From NCBI RefSeq assembly GCF_950023065.1, contig NC_088680.1, forward strand, positions 24,850,559-24,914,558: a stretch of DNA of 64,000 nt. The letters run 5' to 3'. The notes under the pieces were generated by a model. It saw nothing but the letters and a program-made list of their open reading frames with translations. It was not told the origin of the DNA and ran no database searches. How positions within the stretch are numbered: the first letter of the stretch is position 1; each line of letters begins with the position of its first letter. This DNA is from Planococcus citri (Eukaryota > Arthropoda > Insecta > Hemiptera > Pseudococcidae). A program made the translations under genes and the position numbers. Positions 45,105-56,999 of the stretch are shown one piece after another.

Positions 45105-45200
45105 CACCATGTGAGCTCGTAGTCGAATGGTTAGGGCATGTAGGTAGGAATAGGAATTGTAGGGTCCCAGGTTCGAATCCCCATCAGGTAGGTAGGTATA
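45105..45200 (+). repeat. tRNA-derived SINE head
   Basis: A-box-like TAGTCGAATGGTTAGGGCA (from 45120) and a perfect B box GGTTCGAATCC (45170-45180), spaced as in a tRNA promoter. The flanks do not form a 7-bp acceptor stem, and the middle has no clear anticodon arm, so a SINE rather than a working tRNA gene is favoured. Confidence 0.6.
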
Positions 45201-45389
45201 GGTGACGGATTTTTCGTTGGAAATATTGCATAGGTAAATGCTGTGGAGTGAGTACATGATGCTGGTGCAAAAAAACGAATTTTGAACCCTGTAGTCCCCT
45301 CATTTTGATTTATAAAAACAAAGTTATGAAATATGATGATATCATTTTGCTAAATGAATTTTCATTTCATTTATTCAAATACTTTTTAC

Positions 45390-45620
45390 TATACTTATAG
45401 CGCCGTAAGTACAGTAAAAATTACTGTAAGATGAGTAATTTTTACTTTTTATGATATAAAAATTACTTTAAAATAAGTAATTTTTACACAACTTGGTTTA
45501 TGTAATTTTTATTATCATGCTTTAGTAAAAATTATTAAAACAAAATGATTTTTACTAATGTTATAGCAAAATTTATTAAAACGATGATTTTTACTATAAG
45601 ATTACAGTAAAAATTATTAT
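45390..45620. repeat. Cluster of AGTAAAAATTACT palindromes
   Basis: At least eight occurrences of GTAAAAATTAC, AGTAATTTTTAC or close variants, in both orientations, alternate over about 230 bp, so many local hairpins are possible. Origin unknown, perhaps subterminal repeats of a MITE. Confidence 0.6.
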
Positions 45621-46204
45621 TGTAACTGAACAGTTAGAAATGACTGATTTTCAAAACAAATTTTATCATACTTATATTATGTATTTTTGAACGGGATCCG
45701 GTTATTGTGCTAAATATGTAGTCAAAATTTTTTGTAAAAATTACCCATATCTTTTTCGTGTAATTTAGAAGCAATGCGAATTCTTAACATATTTTATATG
45801 ATTTACTAATTTTAGAATTAAAGGCAAATTCTGAAAATTGGTTTGAAATTTTATAAGCTTTAAGACAATGGAAATTCTAAAAAAAAATATGAAAATTTGT
45901 CATTTAGAGACACTGAGAATTCCAAAAATTGATTAAAAGTTTTATAAGTTGTAGATAATATGAACTTGAAAATGATATGAATTATTGTATGCAATATATA
46001 TGAAGATAAATGAGAATTCTGAAAAATCAGAGGCATGCACTACTTAGATACGTAATAGTGGTTATAGCTGTAGAAAAGGCAGCTAGCTACGCACACTTTG
46101 CAGCTAAGCTTTGCTTAGCTGTCTAGTTTTCAATTAAAACTGGTACTCAAAACTCCGTAACATTCTCTTTGAAAATTAATGAACCATACAAGTTGCTTTT
46201 GTGT

Positions 46205-46694
46205 TCAGTTATTTTTCCATATGCCCATTTTCATAATAATTTCCGCTGTTTTTGGATGTGATAGAATTGAAAAATGGTCGGCATCGCTGATTTCATATAC
46301 CTGAACTGGATCTCTGAAGTTCTGTAGATATACATATCACAAAAATTAGAAGAGAAGAAATATCCAGGTTTAGCAAAATACGATGATCAAATATGGTGAA
46401 CATACGTGATCTGATCATGTAATATCTAGAATTTACCTCTGTCAATCCGTAAGCGTCATCTAATGGTAAATCAAAAATATTTTTGTCACATTTTATCAAA
46501 ACACATGGCGATTGTAACAGCAATTGTGACGTTTTGTACTGGGGAAATACTTTGAGCAAGGTGAACAATCTGTCGAATGTTCGATTTAAAATTGTATTTG
46601 TATTTTTGTCGTCTGTTGCCATTGCTGACAAGGCTGAAATGCATATATTTTTCTTTGACTCCCAATCGCTTGCCATTTCAATCTTTTTGGAAAA
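46205..46694 (-). pseudogene. FAS copy A: last two thioesterase exons
   Basis: Exons 46437-46694 (FSKKIEMASDWESKK to LTE) and 46205-46321 (FRDPVQVYEISDADHFSIL and stop TGA). The second has a DH pair in the position of the TE catalytic histidine. The nucleophile-serine exon (GYSLGA in copy B) is missing, so no thioesterase can be formed. Confidence 0.75.
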
Positions 46695-47380
46695 CTGAAA
46701 AAAGTAGGCAAAGGACATTTAAAAATTGCCAACTTATGCCATGGTAGAAATCTAAAATCCTGACTATGTAGATGTTGAACATACTTGAAGGCAGATTCTA
46801 CTTCATTAATTTGAAAAACTTTTCTTCGGATTGGTTTTACAATTCCTTGCTGAAGCATTTCCTGTACTTTTTCATTTACTTCAAAAATTTTTCTACTTAC
46901 ACCTTTTAGCATGTCGCGATAAAGGACATCCACTTGGATGCTATGGAATGAGATATTTTTCAAGAAATGCCCCAAATCTGATTAAAAATTTGGACAAGAT
47001 CGAGTAATTTTAAAAACATTGATTTTACCTATATTTAAAGAATTTTGATCATGATCATGCTTTCCCTGCATAACTTACCTAGTGAATTATTTTTAATCAT
47101 ATCGAATTTCCCTATTTCCAAGAAATGTCCTCCTGCTACTACACAACGTAGTGATGCATGAAGTTTATCTTGTACTAAACTATTCAATACTACATCTACT
47201 CCTCTGCCCTCGGTTTGCTCCATTATCATTTTTTCAAATGATGTATCCCTTGAGTTACCAATATGGCTTTCTGGAATCTTATAAAAATTATTTGTTGATT
47301 TGTTTAGACTTTTTTTGCCTTGTGGCTTAAAAGTTTATCAGTATCAGAGAAGTAAACCTCCATTAGACCCTGGTTAAAGT

Positions 47381-47381
<1 letters not shown>

Positions 47382-47411
<30 letters not shown>
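47382..47411. repeat. Poly-T tract
   Basis: About 30 uninterrupted T in a FAS copy A intron; probably a retroposon tail on the minus strand or slippage. Confidence 0.8.
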
Positions 47412-47414
<3 letters not shown>

Positions 47415-47959
47415 AGAGAAGTTGAAAATTGCCATGTTCTGTGTTAGTATACCTGATGTTCTCACTTACTTGAGGGAATGTTTTCCTTATGAATTCCTTT
47501 TTTTCAGGTGTACCAACAGTGGTAAAAATATTGCATTTATAATGAAGACAAATATTAATTGCTGCTTGACCAACTCCACCGCTCCCACCATGTATAAGAA
47601 CAGATTGCCCTTCTTCTAATCTCATTTTGTAAAAGAAAGCATAGACAACCTGTAAGTGCGATTTACAATTTTGAAGAGGAGGGGAAAAAAGGAAATAGGC
47701 TTGCAAATATTACTCAAGCAATTTATTGATATGTTGTGAGTTGTTACCGTGAGGTATACTACTGGAATAGTGGCTGCTTCTTCTAGAGTCATGTAGTCTG
47801 GTACATCGCTAATGATATCTGTCCCTGATGGGATCATTGTAGCAATTGCGTCATATGCCATTCCCGCTACACGCTTACCGTTCATATCTCTACCAGAAAA
47901 TTCCATTCCTTGGTAAGTCTAAAATTTGTGATAAGAAATCTAAATTAAGTATGATTTTA

Positions 47960-49560
47960 ATTTATTAGGACTTCAGAGCAGTGAACTTTGTACCAATACC
48001 AAAAAAGGATAACTCGCAAAAATGCTCAGAGTACAGAACCATCGCATTAATGAGCCATGCATTAAAGCTGCTACTTACCATCATAAATGCCAGAATAGAA
48101 AAGAAGATTGATGAGAACCTCAGTGAAACTCAATATGGCCTTGTAGCAAAGAAAGGGACCAGAGATGCAATAGCCCACCTGAAAGTGATCATTCAGAGAT
48201 CACAGAATACTAACAGGGAAATACTCGTAATTGCACGTTTTATTGAGTACGAGAGTTAGTCAATTATGGAAATTTCACATGGCTAAAAAATTATGAACGT
48301 GTGGACATTTTTTGACCAAAATTGGAGGAAATATAGTTCAAACATTCGACCAGATCTGACAAAATTTATTTTGCATTGGGGTGCGTTGTTTGTATTTTAC
48401 AGCGTGATTAGTCAAGTGCTGATAAAAAAAATTCAGTCCAAAAATTATAATATCTTAGAAAAAAATAATTTTTTAAGCTAACAAAAGAAAAATTCATCGG
48501 AAAAAGCTTCCATTATGATGGAAGCTGAGGGCGCAACCTCGAGACAATGTGTTGTGAAAATAATGTAAGCCCGCTCCCCACCCGCCCCCTGAGGAGGATT
48601 CAAATCAAATCCCAAAACCAATCCCCAAACCAAAATCATTATTTTTCTTGATCCCAAAACCAAAAAAATCCCGGAACCAACATAATTTTGAACCCAAAAC
48701 AACCCCGGAACTGAAACAAAATCGTTTTGGTTTTGGGATTTCAATTTTTGCCTTTTTTCCGCGATTTTATTTTAATAAATGGACATTTTACATCACTTTA
48801 TTGTCATTCATTCTGACTATAATAATAACTACTCGACAAATTAAGCAAAATATTCATTTAAAACGTTAAACTAATTACACCATCGGATTCTTCACGTCAA
48901 AACCTCCCATTTTTTAGACTGTTTCAGGGTGTATTAATCATTTGGGCTTAAAATTGGTTGAAATGAAAATCCAGAAACCGAAACCGATTCATCCCAGAAC
49001 CAAAACAATTTTTTCAATCCCAAAACAAATCCCAAAACCAAAATCAAAATTCAGAAGAACAAATTCCGAGACAAATCCAATCCCAAAATGAATAAATTTC
49101 AACCCCAAAACCATAATCCAATCCCAAAATCGTTTGGTCCCACAGCTCTGTTCGGAGAACGGATGTGCCATAAAAAGAGGTGTGAGGCATGGATGCCCGC
49201 TATCACGCTATCACCTAGGCTGCTGTTCAACTTGTATGCAGAGGAAATGATGAGACAAGCAAGAATTGAGAGAATGGAACTCAAGATCAATGGCAAAAGA
49301 ATCAATGAAATAAGTTACACAGGCGACAAAGTGATTCTTGCTGGAACTGAAGCGCTAATTCAGGTAATGATCCATCAAATAAACAGCGCCGGATTAAAAA
49401 TGGAATAAAGATAAATGCAGGCAAGACCAAGGTCATGAAATTCACCAATAGAGAAGATCAAGAAGTGAAAATCAACACCGGAAGACAAGAAATTGAAAGT
49501 GTAGGTAAATTAGTTTAGATACCTACCTTGGAGTGCTGATATATGTAGGTAAATAATGAT
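47960..49560 (+). mobile_element. Dead LINE fragment split by a repetitive insertion
   Basis: 47981-48235 encodes an RT start (VPIPKKDNSQKCSEYRTIAL, LSETQYGLVAKKGTRDAI). 49160-49430 continues with a degraded GVRQGCPLS region, LLFNLYAEEMMRQARIERM and ISYTGDKVILAG, where the YADD catalytic box has become YTGD. Between them lies about 900 bp of foreign, partly low-complexity DNA. It is inactive and lies in a FAS copy A intron, on the opposite strand. Confidence 0.75.
48590..49140. repeat. Degenerate CCCAAAACC repeats
   Basis: Phrases like AATCCCAAAACCAA are repeated at 48600-48720 and 48990-49135, with an inverted copy (GGTTTTGGGATTTC) at 48728-48745. It looks like subterminal repeats of a non-autonomous element inserted in the LINE. 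Confidence 0.5.
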
Positions 49561-50249
49561 GGTAGTGATCAAAAGGAGATCAAATCAAGGATCAGAATGG
49601 AAAAAATTTCAAGTTTTTACCCCTTCCCTGTTAATTTTTTCCTGTCTATTTTCGTGCATGAATAATTGAATATTGATAAAAAAATTTGGTTAGGTATACC
49701 TACTTTTTTGGTGAAAAAAGATAACTAAATTTATTTATTTTTTGAAAAATATCGTTTGATGGATGTCTGTACTTATTGATGGAAAAGACCGTGGAAAAAT
49801 TAATGCAATTACTTATCCGAAAATTATGAGCAAGATTTTAAAACGACATGAAACTTTTCTAGATTAAAAACAATTGGCAGTTTTTTTTTCATTTTTATTT
49901 TGAAAAAGTCTCAAATCCAAAAATAAACTTGAGTAATTAAAATGTTGGTTACAAGAATCTTAGTGCATACCTTTTTACTATGGTTTGGTATATCAGTACA
50001 AACGGTTCCATTGTGAACACAGTTTGACTTTGTATGAAACTCAGCGCACTCACCTCATTCAATCGACTGTCGTATAAAACTGAATCCGCTAGAGATAGTC
50101 TTCCAATTGACGTCATTACATCTTTAAAGTTGAGACTGCTGTAATAAACGTGATAGTACATGTTCCTGTGCCTACGATTCAAACAAAATAGATATCATAA
50201 AACATGTTTGAGAAAAGCTTACTATTCGTAAATATAAATAAATAGTAGG

Positions 50250-51735
50250 TATTACCTGGCTGGATCTATTGAGCCTTGAACCCATTTGAATGTCGACAAA
50301 CGTACCACGTTCTTCCAACTTGCAAATTGCATGAGTGCATTCCACGTCGTCTATTTTGTCTAACATCAGGTGAAAATAACTACCCCACTTTCCATTCTTA
50401 TAGACATTGTGACAGAGGTTTTTGTCATATTGAATTGCATAAAACGCATTATCCAATGTAAAGTAAGGTGCATCGTTATCCATAACAAAAAAACACCTTG
50501 AAAAGCAAGAACTTATTAGACAGTATTTTTAATCACAGATCACAGATGACGAAAAAAACCTTACTTAAGATTTATTCCATTTTCCTCTTTTTTCAAACAG
50601 TTAAAAAGTCCGAGGATTCCGCTGGTTGGCTCTTTTTCAGCGTACACGATTAATTTTTCACGTTTTTCTGGTTGAAGAGTTGATAAAGCATTTTGAAGCT
50701 CTGGTATCCAAGAATACGATGTATTTTGAATTCGAATTGCTTTTTTGATTGGTCCGAATTCTGTTTTCTGCAAAATGGAAAGTAACTTGGTATTAGGGTA
50801 ATTTTTTCAATAGGTGATTCCTTAGTTGTTACTCATGTCGTATAGTTAAACGTACTTTATTGAGAAGAATAATTTGTTCAGAATCGTTTATCATTCTGCT
50901 GAAACAAATATGGAATCCTAAATATTCGAATGATACTCGTACATTTGCGGTGATCAATTCCTTCGTAATGATAAATCCATCGTCTCTTAATGCGCCTAAA
51001 ATTGATTCTAGGAGCTGAAAATAGTTTTTTCAATAGCATAGGTATGGTTATCGACAAATTTTGAATTATATTTTTCTAAGGTATTACTAACTTCGATTTT
51101 ATTACTGAAATCTGACAGAATGACCAACAAGGCATTTTTATCATTTGGTAATTTTTTGTTTGACGTAGTAATTTCACCGGATGTTTTTGTATTTTCATAT
51201 TCTTTGGAACTGGTTAAAACGTTGACGTTTGCCTTGAAAAAATTAAGCAGTCGTATTAATTGCTTCGCGTTTTGAAAAATAGGTGCATTAATTAGGACTC
51301 TAAAAACAGGTCGAATAGATACCTCGATTAATGGTGTGTCATTCAGAGCCTCTAATATTGCAACAGAAATTTGTGTATTTTCCGGATCACAATCTTGATC
51401 GAGTAATTCATAAGTTGCAACTTTTTTAGCGTGAGTGTTTTTCAAGGCTATTTGTGTGCAAACTCTCACTGCTAAATTCATATCCATTTTCTAAAAAAAA
51501 AAAAATGAAAGAAATTACCTACCTATTGTTACAAAAAGAGATGTTTTGTGGTATTATTCGTTAGCTTACTTCTCTACTTATGTAAGGCACAAACTGGTAT
51601 TTTTCTAATATCGGTTCAGTGTGTTTTTTTTGTCGATTAACCTCAACACCTTTAACAGTATGAATCTGAATACCTCCAGCGCTCATCAAGTCATGATGAG
51701 GGTAATAATTTACCGGAAATTCTATAGCAATTGAA
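50250..51735 (-). pseudogene. FAS copy A: central non-catalytic region exons
   Basis: Pieces at about 51565-51735 (HHDLMSAGGIQIHTV), 51330-51490 (NLAVRVCTQIALKN), 51020-51240 (ANVNVLTSSKEYENTKTSG), 50855-51010 (RDDGFIITKELITANV), 50568-50770 (SSYSW variant TSYSWIPELQNALS) and 50255-50500 (DNDAPYFTLDNAFY, NGKWGSYFH). Scaffold between DH and ER in animal FAS. All are open and collinear with copy B. Confidence 0.7.
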
Positions 51736-51808
51736 AAATTATGATGAGGATATGAAATTTCGTAAAACACACTGTTAAGAAAGTACGAAATTGACAAAAT
51801 CACTGACT

Positions 51809-52903
51809 GGGGTTTGTTTTGTCCAAAGTTTCGAGCATTGCGAAGTGTTTCTCAAAATCAATCACAACTTTTCGTACGAAAGTAGGAAGGACAGGATCTC
51901 GACAATCGAGATGTAATAGTGTAATTTGAGCCATTGCATCCAAAAAAGTCACGAAATTATTGCACCATGATATTTCTCCGTGTGTACCTTGAAAAAACAG
52001 GTTGATTATTCGATTCAAATGTGACAGCCTATTCACTTGAATTGACATTTTGCGAATAACAATTGTAATTCACCTTCACAATTGATGTATTCTACTTTTC
52101 TGAATAATCCCTTGTAATGGTATCCTCTTAATCTCAATTCTTTATAAAAGTCTTCGCTGTTCAATGGTAACGTAACAGATTTGGATGTTACATCTTTGAA
52201 AGGAGACAAATCGACCACCTCATTTTGGAGATTTCCAGGAATTCGAATTTTTCCTCTTACTGTCACCGCATCATTGCATCTCACTTCGAAATTATTCTCA
52301 AGCTCTTGGATCGAAATGCGGAAAGCCAACTGACCTGAAATCATTTCCAGAATATTTCACTGTTGCATGTCGATTATACGAGTAGGTACCTTGTTCATTT
52401 TTTGAATTCGTTTTTACCTTTTTTTGGAACAACCATCGCTCGCTCAAAATGAATATTTTCAAAAATGATCGGAAAACGAGTCAGAGTTTTATTCTGTATT
52501 TGAGCAAGTGTTTTCATGACTAGCCACTGGAAAGAAAAATATGCTTATTGATTGTCTATGTCTATGTACAGTAGTGCTGGTATTGAACCTCGATAGTCGA
52601 TATCTCCACTTTCAAGTACGTAGGTATAGGATAGGTATATTTACCAAGTACCCAAAGCCTGGGAATAAATTCCTGTCATCGATGATGTGATCTTGAATGT
52701 ACTCATAATCTTCGTTCTTGGGGTCTACCATAAACGTTTTTTCAGTTGGTTGAGAAGTTATCGTATTTATTTCATTGAGCTCTCCTTGCTCCTCATGTTT
52801 CCACTTGATTAATGAAGAAATCATCGGAGTTGTTCTGCTTACTGGAAATTCAATATTTGGATACAAGTGGCTAAGTTCCATTTCGCAACCAGCTTCGTAT
52901 AGT
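51809..52903 (-). pseudogene. FAS copy A: dehydratase exons
   Basis: Exons 52645-52903, about 52429-52528, 52074-52334 and 51809-51986. The first motif reads DHIIDDRNLFPGFGYLV: histidine kept, but the usual glycine after the H-x3 spacing is Asp. The second motif reads FVTFLDAMAQ with the aspartate. Collinear with copy B (29108-30224). Activity was probably retained until the rest decayed. Confidence 0.75.
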
Positions 52904-53989
52904 CTGCAATTTTTCTCATTATTATTCTGTGATGTACTTTTGCAGAGGTGCAGAGGTGCAGAGCTGACCGGGGGGTGGACCCCTCCCTCCCACCCCTCCA
53001 GACAGAAAAATGTAGCCAAGTTGGAAATTTTTCCCCTTCAAACAAAGAAATTTAGGAAAAAAATTGGGAATCTGTGAGAAAAAATGGGTGAGTTGGAAAA
53101 AAAATAAAATTTCAGAGTTGAAACTTCTTATATTCAAAACGATTTTCATGTAGGTCTAGGTACCTCAAGTACAAATTTGTAAATTTTCTGAAGCTTTCGT
53201 CCTCGCTTCTCTAAAGCAAAATTTAAAATAATTATTCTGTTCTTTTTTCGAATTTAATTTTTAAGGGCTTGGATTTTGGATTATTATTTACATTTTTTAT
53301 CAAGCATAAAAGCATCGTTTTTGAACATTTAAAATTATTCAACATTTTTGTTTCCAACTCCCCCTTCCAAAATTTGCTTAAACCACATCTAGCTAATTAG
53401 GAGGGGCAAGGGCCAGGGGCGTCTGGGGTAAAAGGTTGGAAAAATTTCAGTATCGTCCCACCCCCTCCCCCTCGGGGACATACCTATGATTATTTTAGTA
53501 GACTTTCTTAAGCTTACTGGCCAAAAGCATTTAATAGATGTTCGATGCTATTGTCAGTGTTTCTCATTGTTAGCGAAATATTGTCCACAGTATTTGGTAA
53601 AGAGCGTTTTAAAATGGGGTTCAGGAGACCATGAGGTGCTATCTCGATAGTTATCGCATTATCAGGAATGTAACGATAGCTTTCTTCTAAATAAACCGTG
53701 TTTACGAAATTATTCGCTTGATACTCGGCGGAGCAATATTTAACTTCGTCACTATCCCATTTGTGTTCTGGAGCAGATGTGCATATCCATCTTTTGGAAC
53801 GAATTTTCGGCTCTGGAATAACCTGAAGACAAAATTAATAAGACAAGTATGTAACAATGAGTTTTAGCATTGGAGGCTGTAGAATGGCTCTAAACAGCCT
53901 TCCCTTAATTATTGGAGAAACCGAAAGCATGGTTGGTAGGTAGTTATTAGGGTGGATAATGAAAAATTAAATCCGAAGATGCCCTAAAA

Positions 53990-54440
53990 GGGAAAATATG
54001 GGTTCTCAAAGAGGGAGCATTTTCGAGAAAATCGTTTTCAACCACTCAGTACAACCCTACTCTCTAAATTTGAAACAGTCAATTTCACTGCTTAGCAGTC
54101 ACGACATTTTGCCTTTTTAAAGCAGTAGTTTTTTTTTTACTGCAAAACAGTGAAAAATTACTGAATTGGTCAGTAAAAAATCATTTTGACTGACCAATTC
54201 AGTAATTTTTCACTGTTTTGCCGTAAAAAAAACTACTGCTTTAAAAAGGCAAAATGTCGTGACTGCTAAGCAGTGAAATTTGACTGCTTTAAATTTAGAG
54301 AGTAAAAGTGGTTTTGATTTTGATGACAATGCCCCAGATCGACTCGCCGAACCTCGAATTGAACTGGGCAATTTTCTCAAAACAAGTTGAAAGAAAACCC
54401 ATAATTTTTTCGTAAATACTCCCTCCTTGAGAACTCATCG
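53990..54440. mobile_element. TIR element hosting a fold-back MITE
   Basis: Inverted phrases GGTTCTCAAAGAGGGAGCAT (near 54000) and, on the complement, AGTTCTCAAGGAGGGAGTAT (near 54440) mark its ends. It is interrupted by 54058-54304. Non-coding. Confidence 0.55.
54058..54304. mobile_element. Fold-back MITE (near-perfect palindrome)
   Basis: 247 bp that are almost entirely two inverted arms of about 115 bp. It starts TACTCTCTAAATTT, ends with its complement, and has a spacer of about 15 bp near 54175-54190. Phrases such as CACTGCTTAGCAGTCACGAC occur on both sides. Transcribed, it would form one long hairpin. Confidence 0.9.
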
Positions 54441-55558
54441 TTGTCAGAATCCGCCAACTTTTTTTTCACAATCCGCGCTGAATCCTAATGGTACAATATA
54501 CATAATTAATTTTCATTTTGGCCTAATTAGATGATTGCAGTGGATTTTAGAACTACTTAAAAGAACTCGAAATCGCCTCTAATGAATTAACGAAGGGATA
54601 GGGATGAGGACAAAAATGAAGTGTGTAGCATATTTCAACTTCTCAACTTCGTTGAGTGATTTTTTTTCACTTTTAGCACCAAATTCGTTTTTAAGAAATT
54701 CTTCAAAATTTGAGAAATAGACCTAAGTTTTTAAAATTTTGGCATGTAGGATATTTTTGTGTGATCTTTCGATATTGCTTGGTTTGGACTTCTTTTGCCA
54801 GTTCGTATTAAGCTCATCCATCCCTTTTAAGAGATTTTTTTGCATGCTTACCTTCTTCAAGAAGGATAAAAGTGATGGTTTGCCAGAAGCAACGTAACGA
54901 CTATGGTATGGAACGTTTGCAGAGTTCACTTTACGAACAAAAATTTTCTTTTCTTGCAACTCCTTAATGTATTCGTCCATGATTTCGGTTGGCCCCGATA
55001 AAGTGCAACTATTGGTACCGTTGTGACATCCGATATCGATTTCCGGTGGTACTAGATTTTTCATGGTACCGTAACTTTCACCTAAATAAGTATAAATCAT
55101 TTATTACTTGATGAAATACTCGTAATACATTAATACTGATTTATGTGAGAAAGCAACTCTTGAGCATAAGATTTATTCATTTTCGAGTGTTGATATAGAA
55201 ATCCAAGGATGGCAAAACCGATTCTAAAAAACAGTTGAAGGCTCGATTTCAGTCAAACGTTTTCTCGATAGAGTTTCAGTTATTCACTCGTTTTCTTACA
55301 AGTTTCAGTTTAGGTGACATGTTTTCGATTTTCAGTTTTCAATTCTTTTCTTCTTTTCTAATTCAGGCTCAGGCTGCTTTTTAATGTTTTTACGTCATTT
55401 TAACATATTTTTAACCCTTTTTTTTCTACCAAAATCACAAAAAAAAAGTTTTTTGCCAGTAATTTCCAAAAGTTTCGTTTTTTTTCAAAAATAAAATTGC
55501 GAAAAATTCTCACTTTCATGCCAAAAATGGCAAAAAAAGCCTTGCATTATTACCTATG

Positions 55559-55586
55559 TACCTACCTACCTACCTACCTACCTACC
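55559..55586. repeat. (TACC)7 microsatellite
   Basis: Seven TACC units in a FAS copy A intron. TACC/GGTA phrases are scattered through the whole window. Confidence 0.95.
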
Positions 55587-56999
55587 AAAAGATTGCAAAA
55601 TAGTCTCACTTTTTTCACAAAAGTTTGAAAAAATCTAATTTTTTTCAGTGATTTCCAAAAGTCCATTTTTAAAAAACTATTTTTCTAATATCTGCCTTTC
55701 TTGTAATTTTTTTTCAGCTACATCCATTACAATGTTTTGCTCGTGTCTTAAAACTTTTTAGTTACGTACATTTTTTCAACTTTTTTGGTTTCTAAAATTA
55801 CTTATTTTTTTGGAAAAAATTGAGTATGAGCCCTGAGTTATTGAAAAAATGTTTTCTGTACCTACATTAACATTTTGGAATAATCAGCTTGACATTTTTC
55901 GAATAAATTATGTGGAAAAAAGTTTGAAAAAATGTAGGTATAGGTACTTTTTGTATTGTTTACAAGTTTTTGAAAAAGAGTCATGCCATGACTACATTAT
56001 TAGATGGCATAGACGCTATAAGAAGATCAAGATCAAGGATTGGATTTTTATTGTGACGAAATTTTTCTGCTGCATTTGGGTTTGACTTCAAGGTTGCCTG
56101 AGTTGATGAAAAATTTCCGGAATTTGTTTTGAATAATATGTTTTGCCCTATAAAAAGTAGTTCTGTCGAAAATAACGCAAAAAACTCCCTTAGAATTTTC
56201 AACGCTTACCAACAGCTGCCATAGTTCCATGAATGAAATCGTTTTCTTTTGAAACTAAACCCCTATAATACGCTGTTAGAATTGTTTGTTCAGCTGTGAA
56301 GCAACCATCAGCATATCCGCATCCTGTTTCTCCCAAAGAATGGCCAATGATTCCATCTGGATGTATATTTATTGCTCTCAGTATATCAACCAAACCAATC
56401 TTTTGAAAGCAACAGTTTTTCAAAATTTCTTTGTGGTTCAGATTTTACAGCAATTAAATGTTGGACTACCTACATGAATTGCTGCTATTCCCACAAACGC
56501 GTGTAAAATATTATCGAGAATTTTTGGATCGTCGTTTGAAATAATGTTTATTAGATCGAGTCCCTTTGATAGCAGCACATCGCGACTTCTGCGAATAGAT
56601 TCGGCAAAAATTGGAATTCCCATCAGCGATTTCCCCATGGCAGGCCATTGTGATCCCACACCACTAAAAACAAACCATATTGGTCGTTTTTCACCGGAAA
56701 GATTCTAAAAAATGTTTTCAAATTCGCGTTAATTTTACGCTACAGTTATACGAGTCTGAATGTGAATCTGAATGATCATTATAATTTGTGATAACACAGC
56801 TTACTTTTATAGACTTTTTGGGTTGTTTATTTTTTTGCAAAATTATATATCCTCTGTGAGGATGACCTTCAATTCCATATTTAAAAATTTCATGCAGTAG
56901 TCGAATGTATTCGGCGTTCCGGGTTTTCTCAACCTTTTTGAGGATAGATTTTTTTAATATGTACAATGCATATTATGGACTTCTTTTTTGTACTGAAGG

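Larger units (their letters stand above)
44398..46204. other. Spacer between FAS copies
   Basis: No ketosynthase-like sequence on either strand. It holds a SINE-like block (45105-45200) and a cluster of AGTAAAAATTACT palindromes (45390-45620); otherwise nothing is recognised. Confidence 0.5.
46780..50180 (-). pseudogene. FAS copy A: enoyl reductase exons
   Basis: Pieces at about 49960-50165 (YYHVYYSSLNFKDVMTSIGR), 47740-47930 (GMEFSGRDMNGKRVAGM), 47470-47650 (VLIHGGSGGVGQAAINIC, the NADPH loop), 47090-47270 (GRGVDVVLNSLVQDKL, GGHFLEIGKFDM) and 46790-46980 (GIVKPIRRKVFQINEVESAFKYV). The exon that follows in copy B (MASGKHIGK) is absent. The intron 47931-49950 contains a dead LINE. The ER reduces the enoyl intermediate with NADPH. 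Confidence 0.8.
53518..56704 (-). pseudogene. FAS copy A: malonyl/acetyltransferase exons
   Basis: Exons 56474-56704 (GEKRPIWFVFSGVGSQWPAM), 56210-56399 (GIIGHSLGETGCGYADG, nucleophile serine), 54852-55081 (VNSANVPYHSRYVAS, histidine) and 53518-53822 (DNAITIEIAPHGLL). All four have standard acceptors and donors, unlike copy B. The 1.1-kb intron 55082-56209 and the 1.0-kb intron 53823-54851 hold repeats. Confidence 0.85.

Noticed and set aside
45105..45200. Functional tRNA gene
   Set aside because: A and B boxes are present, but acceptor and anticodon stems do not fold; SINE preferred.
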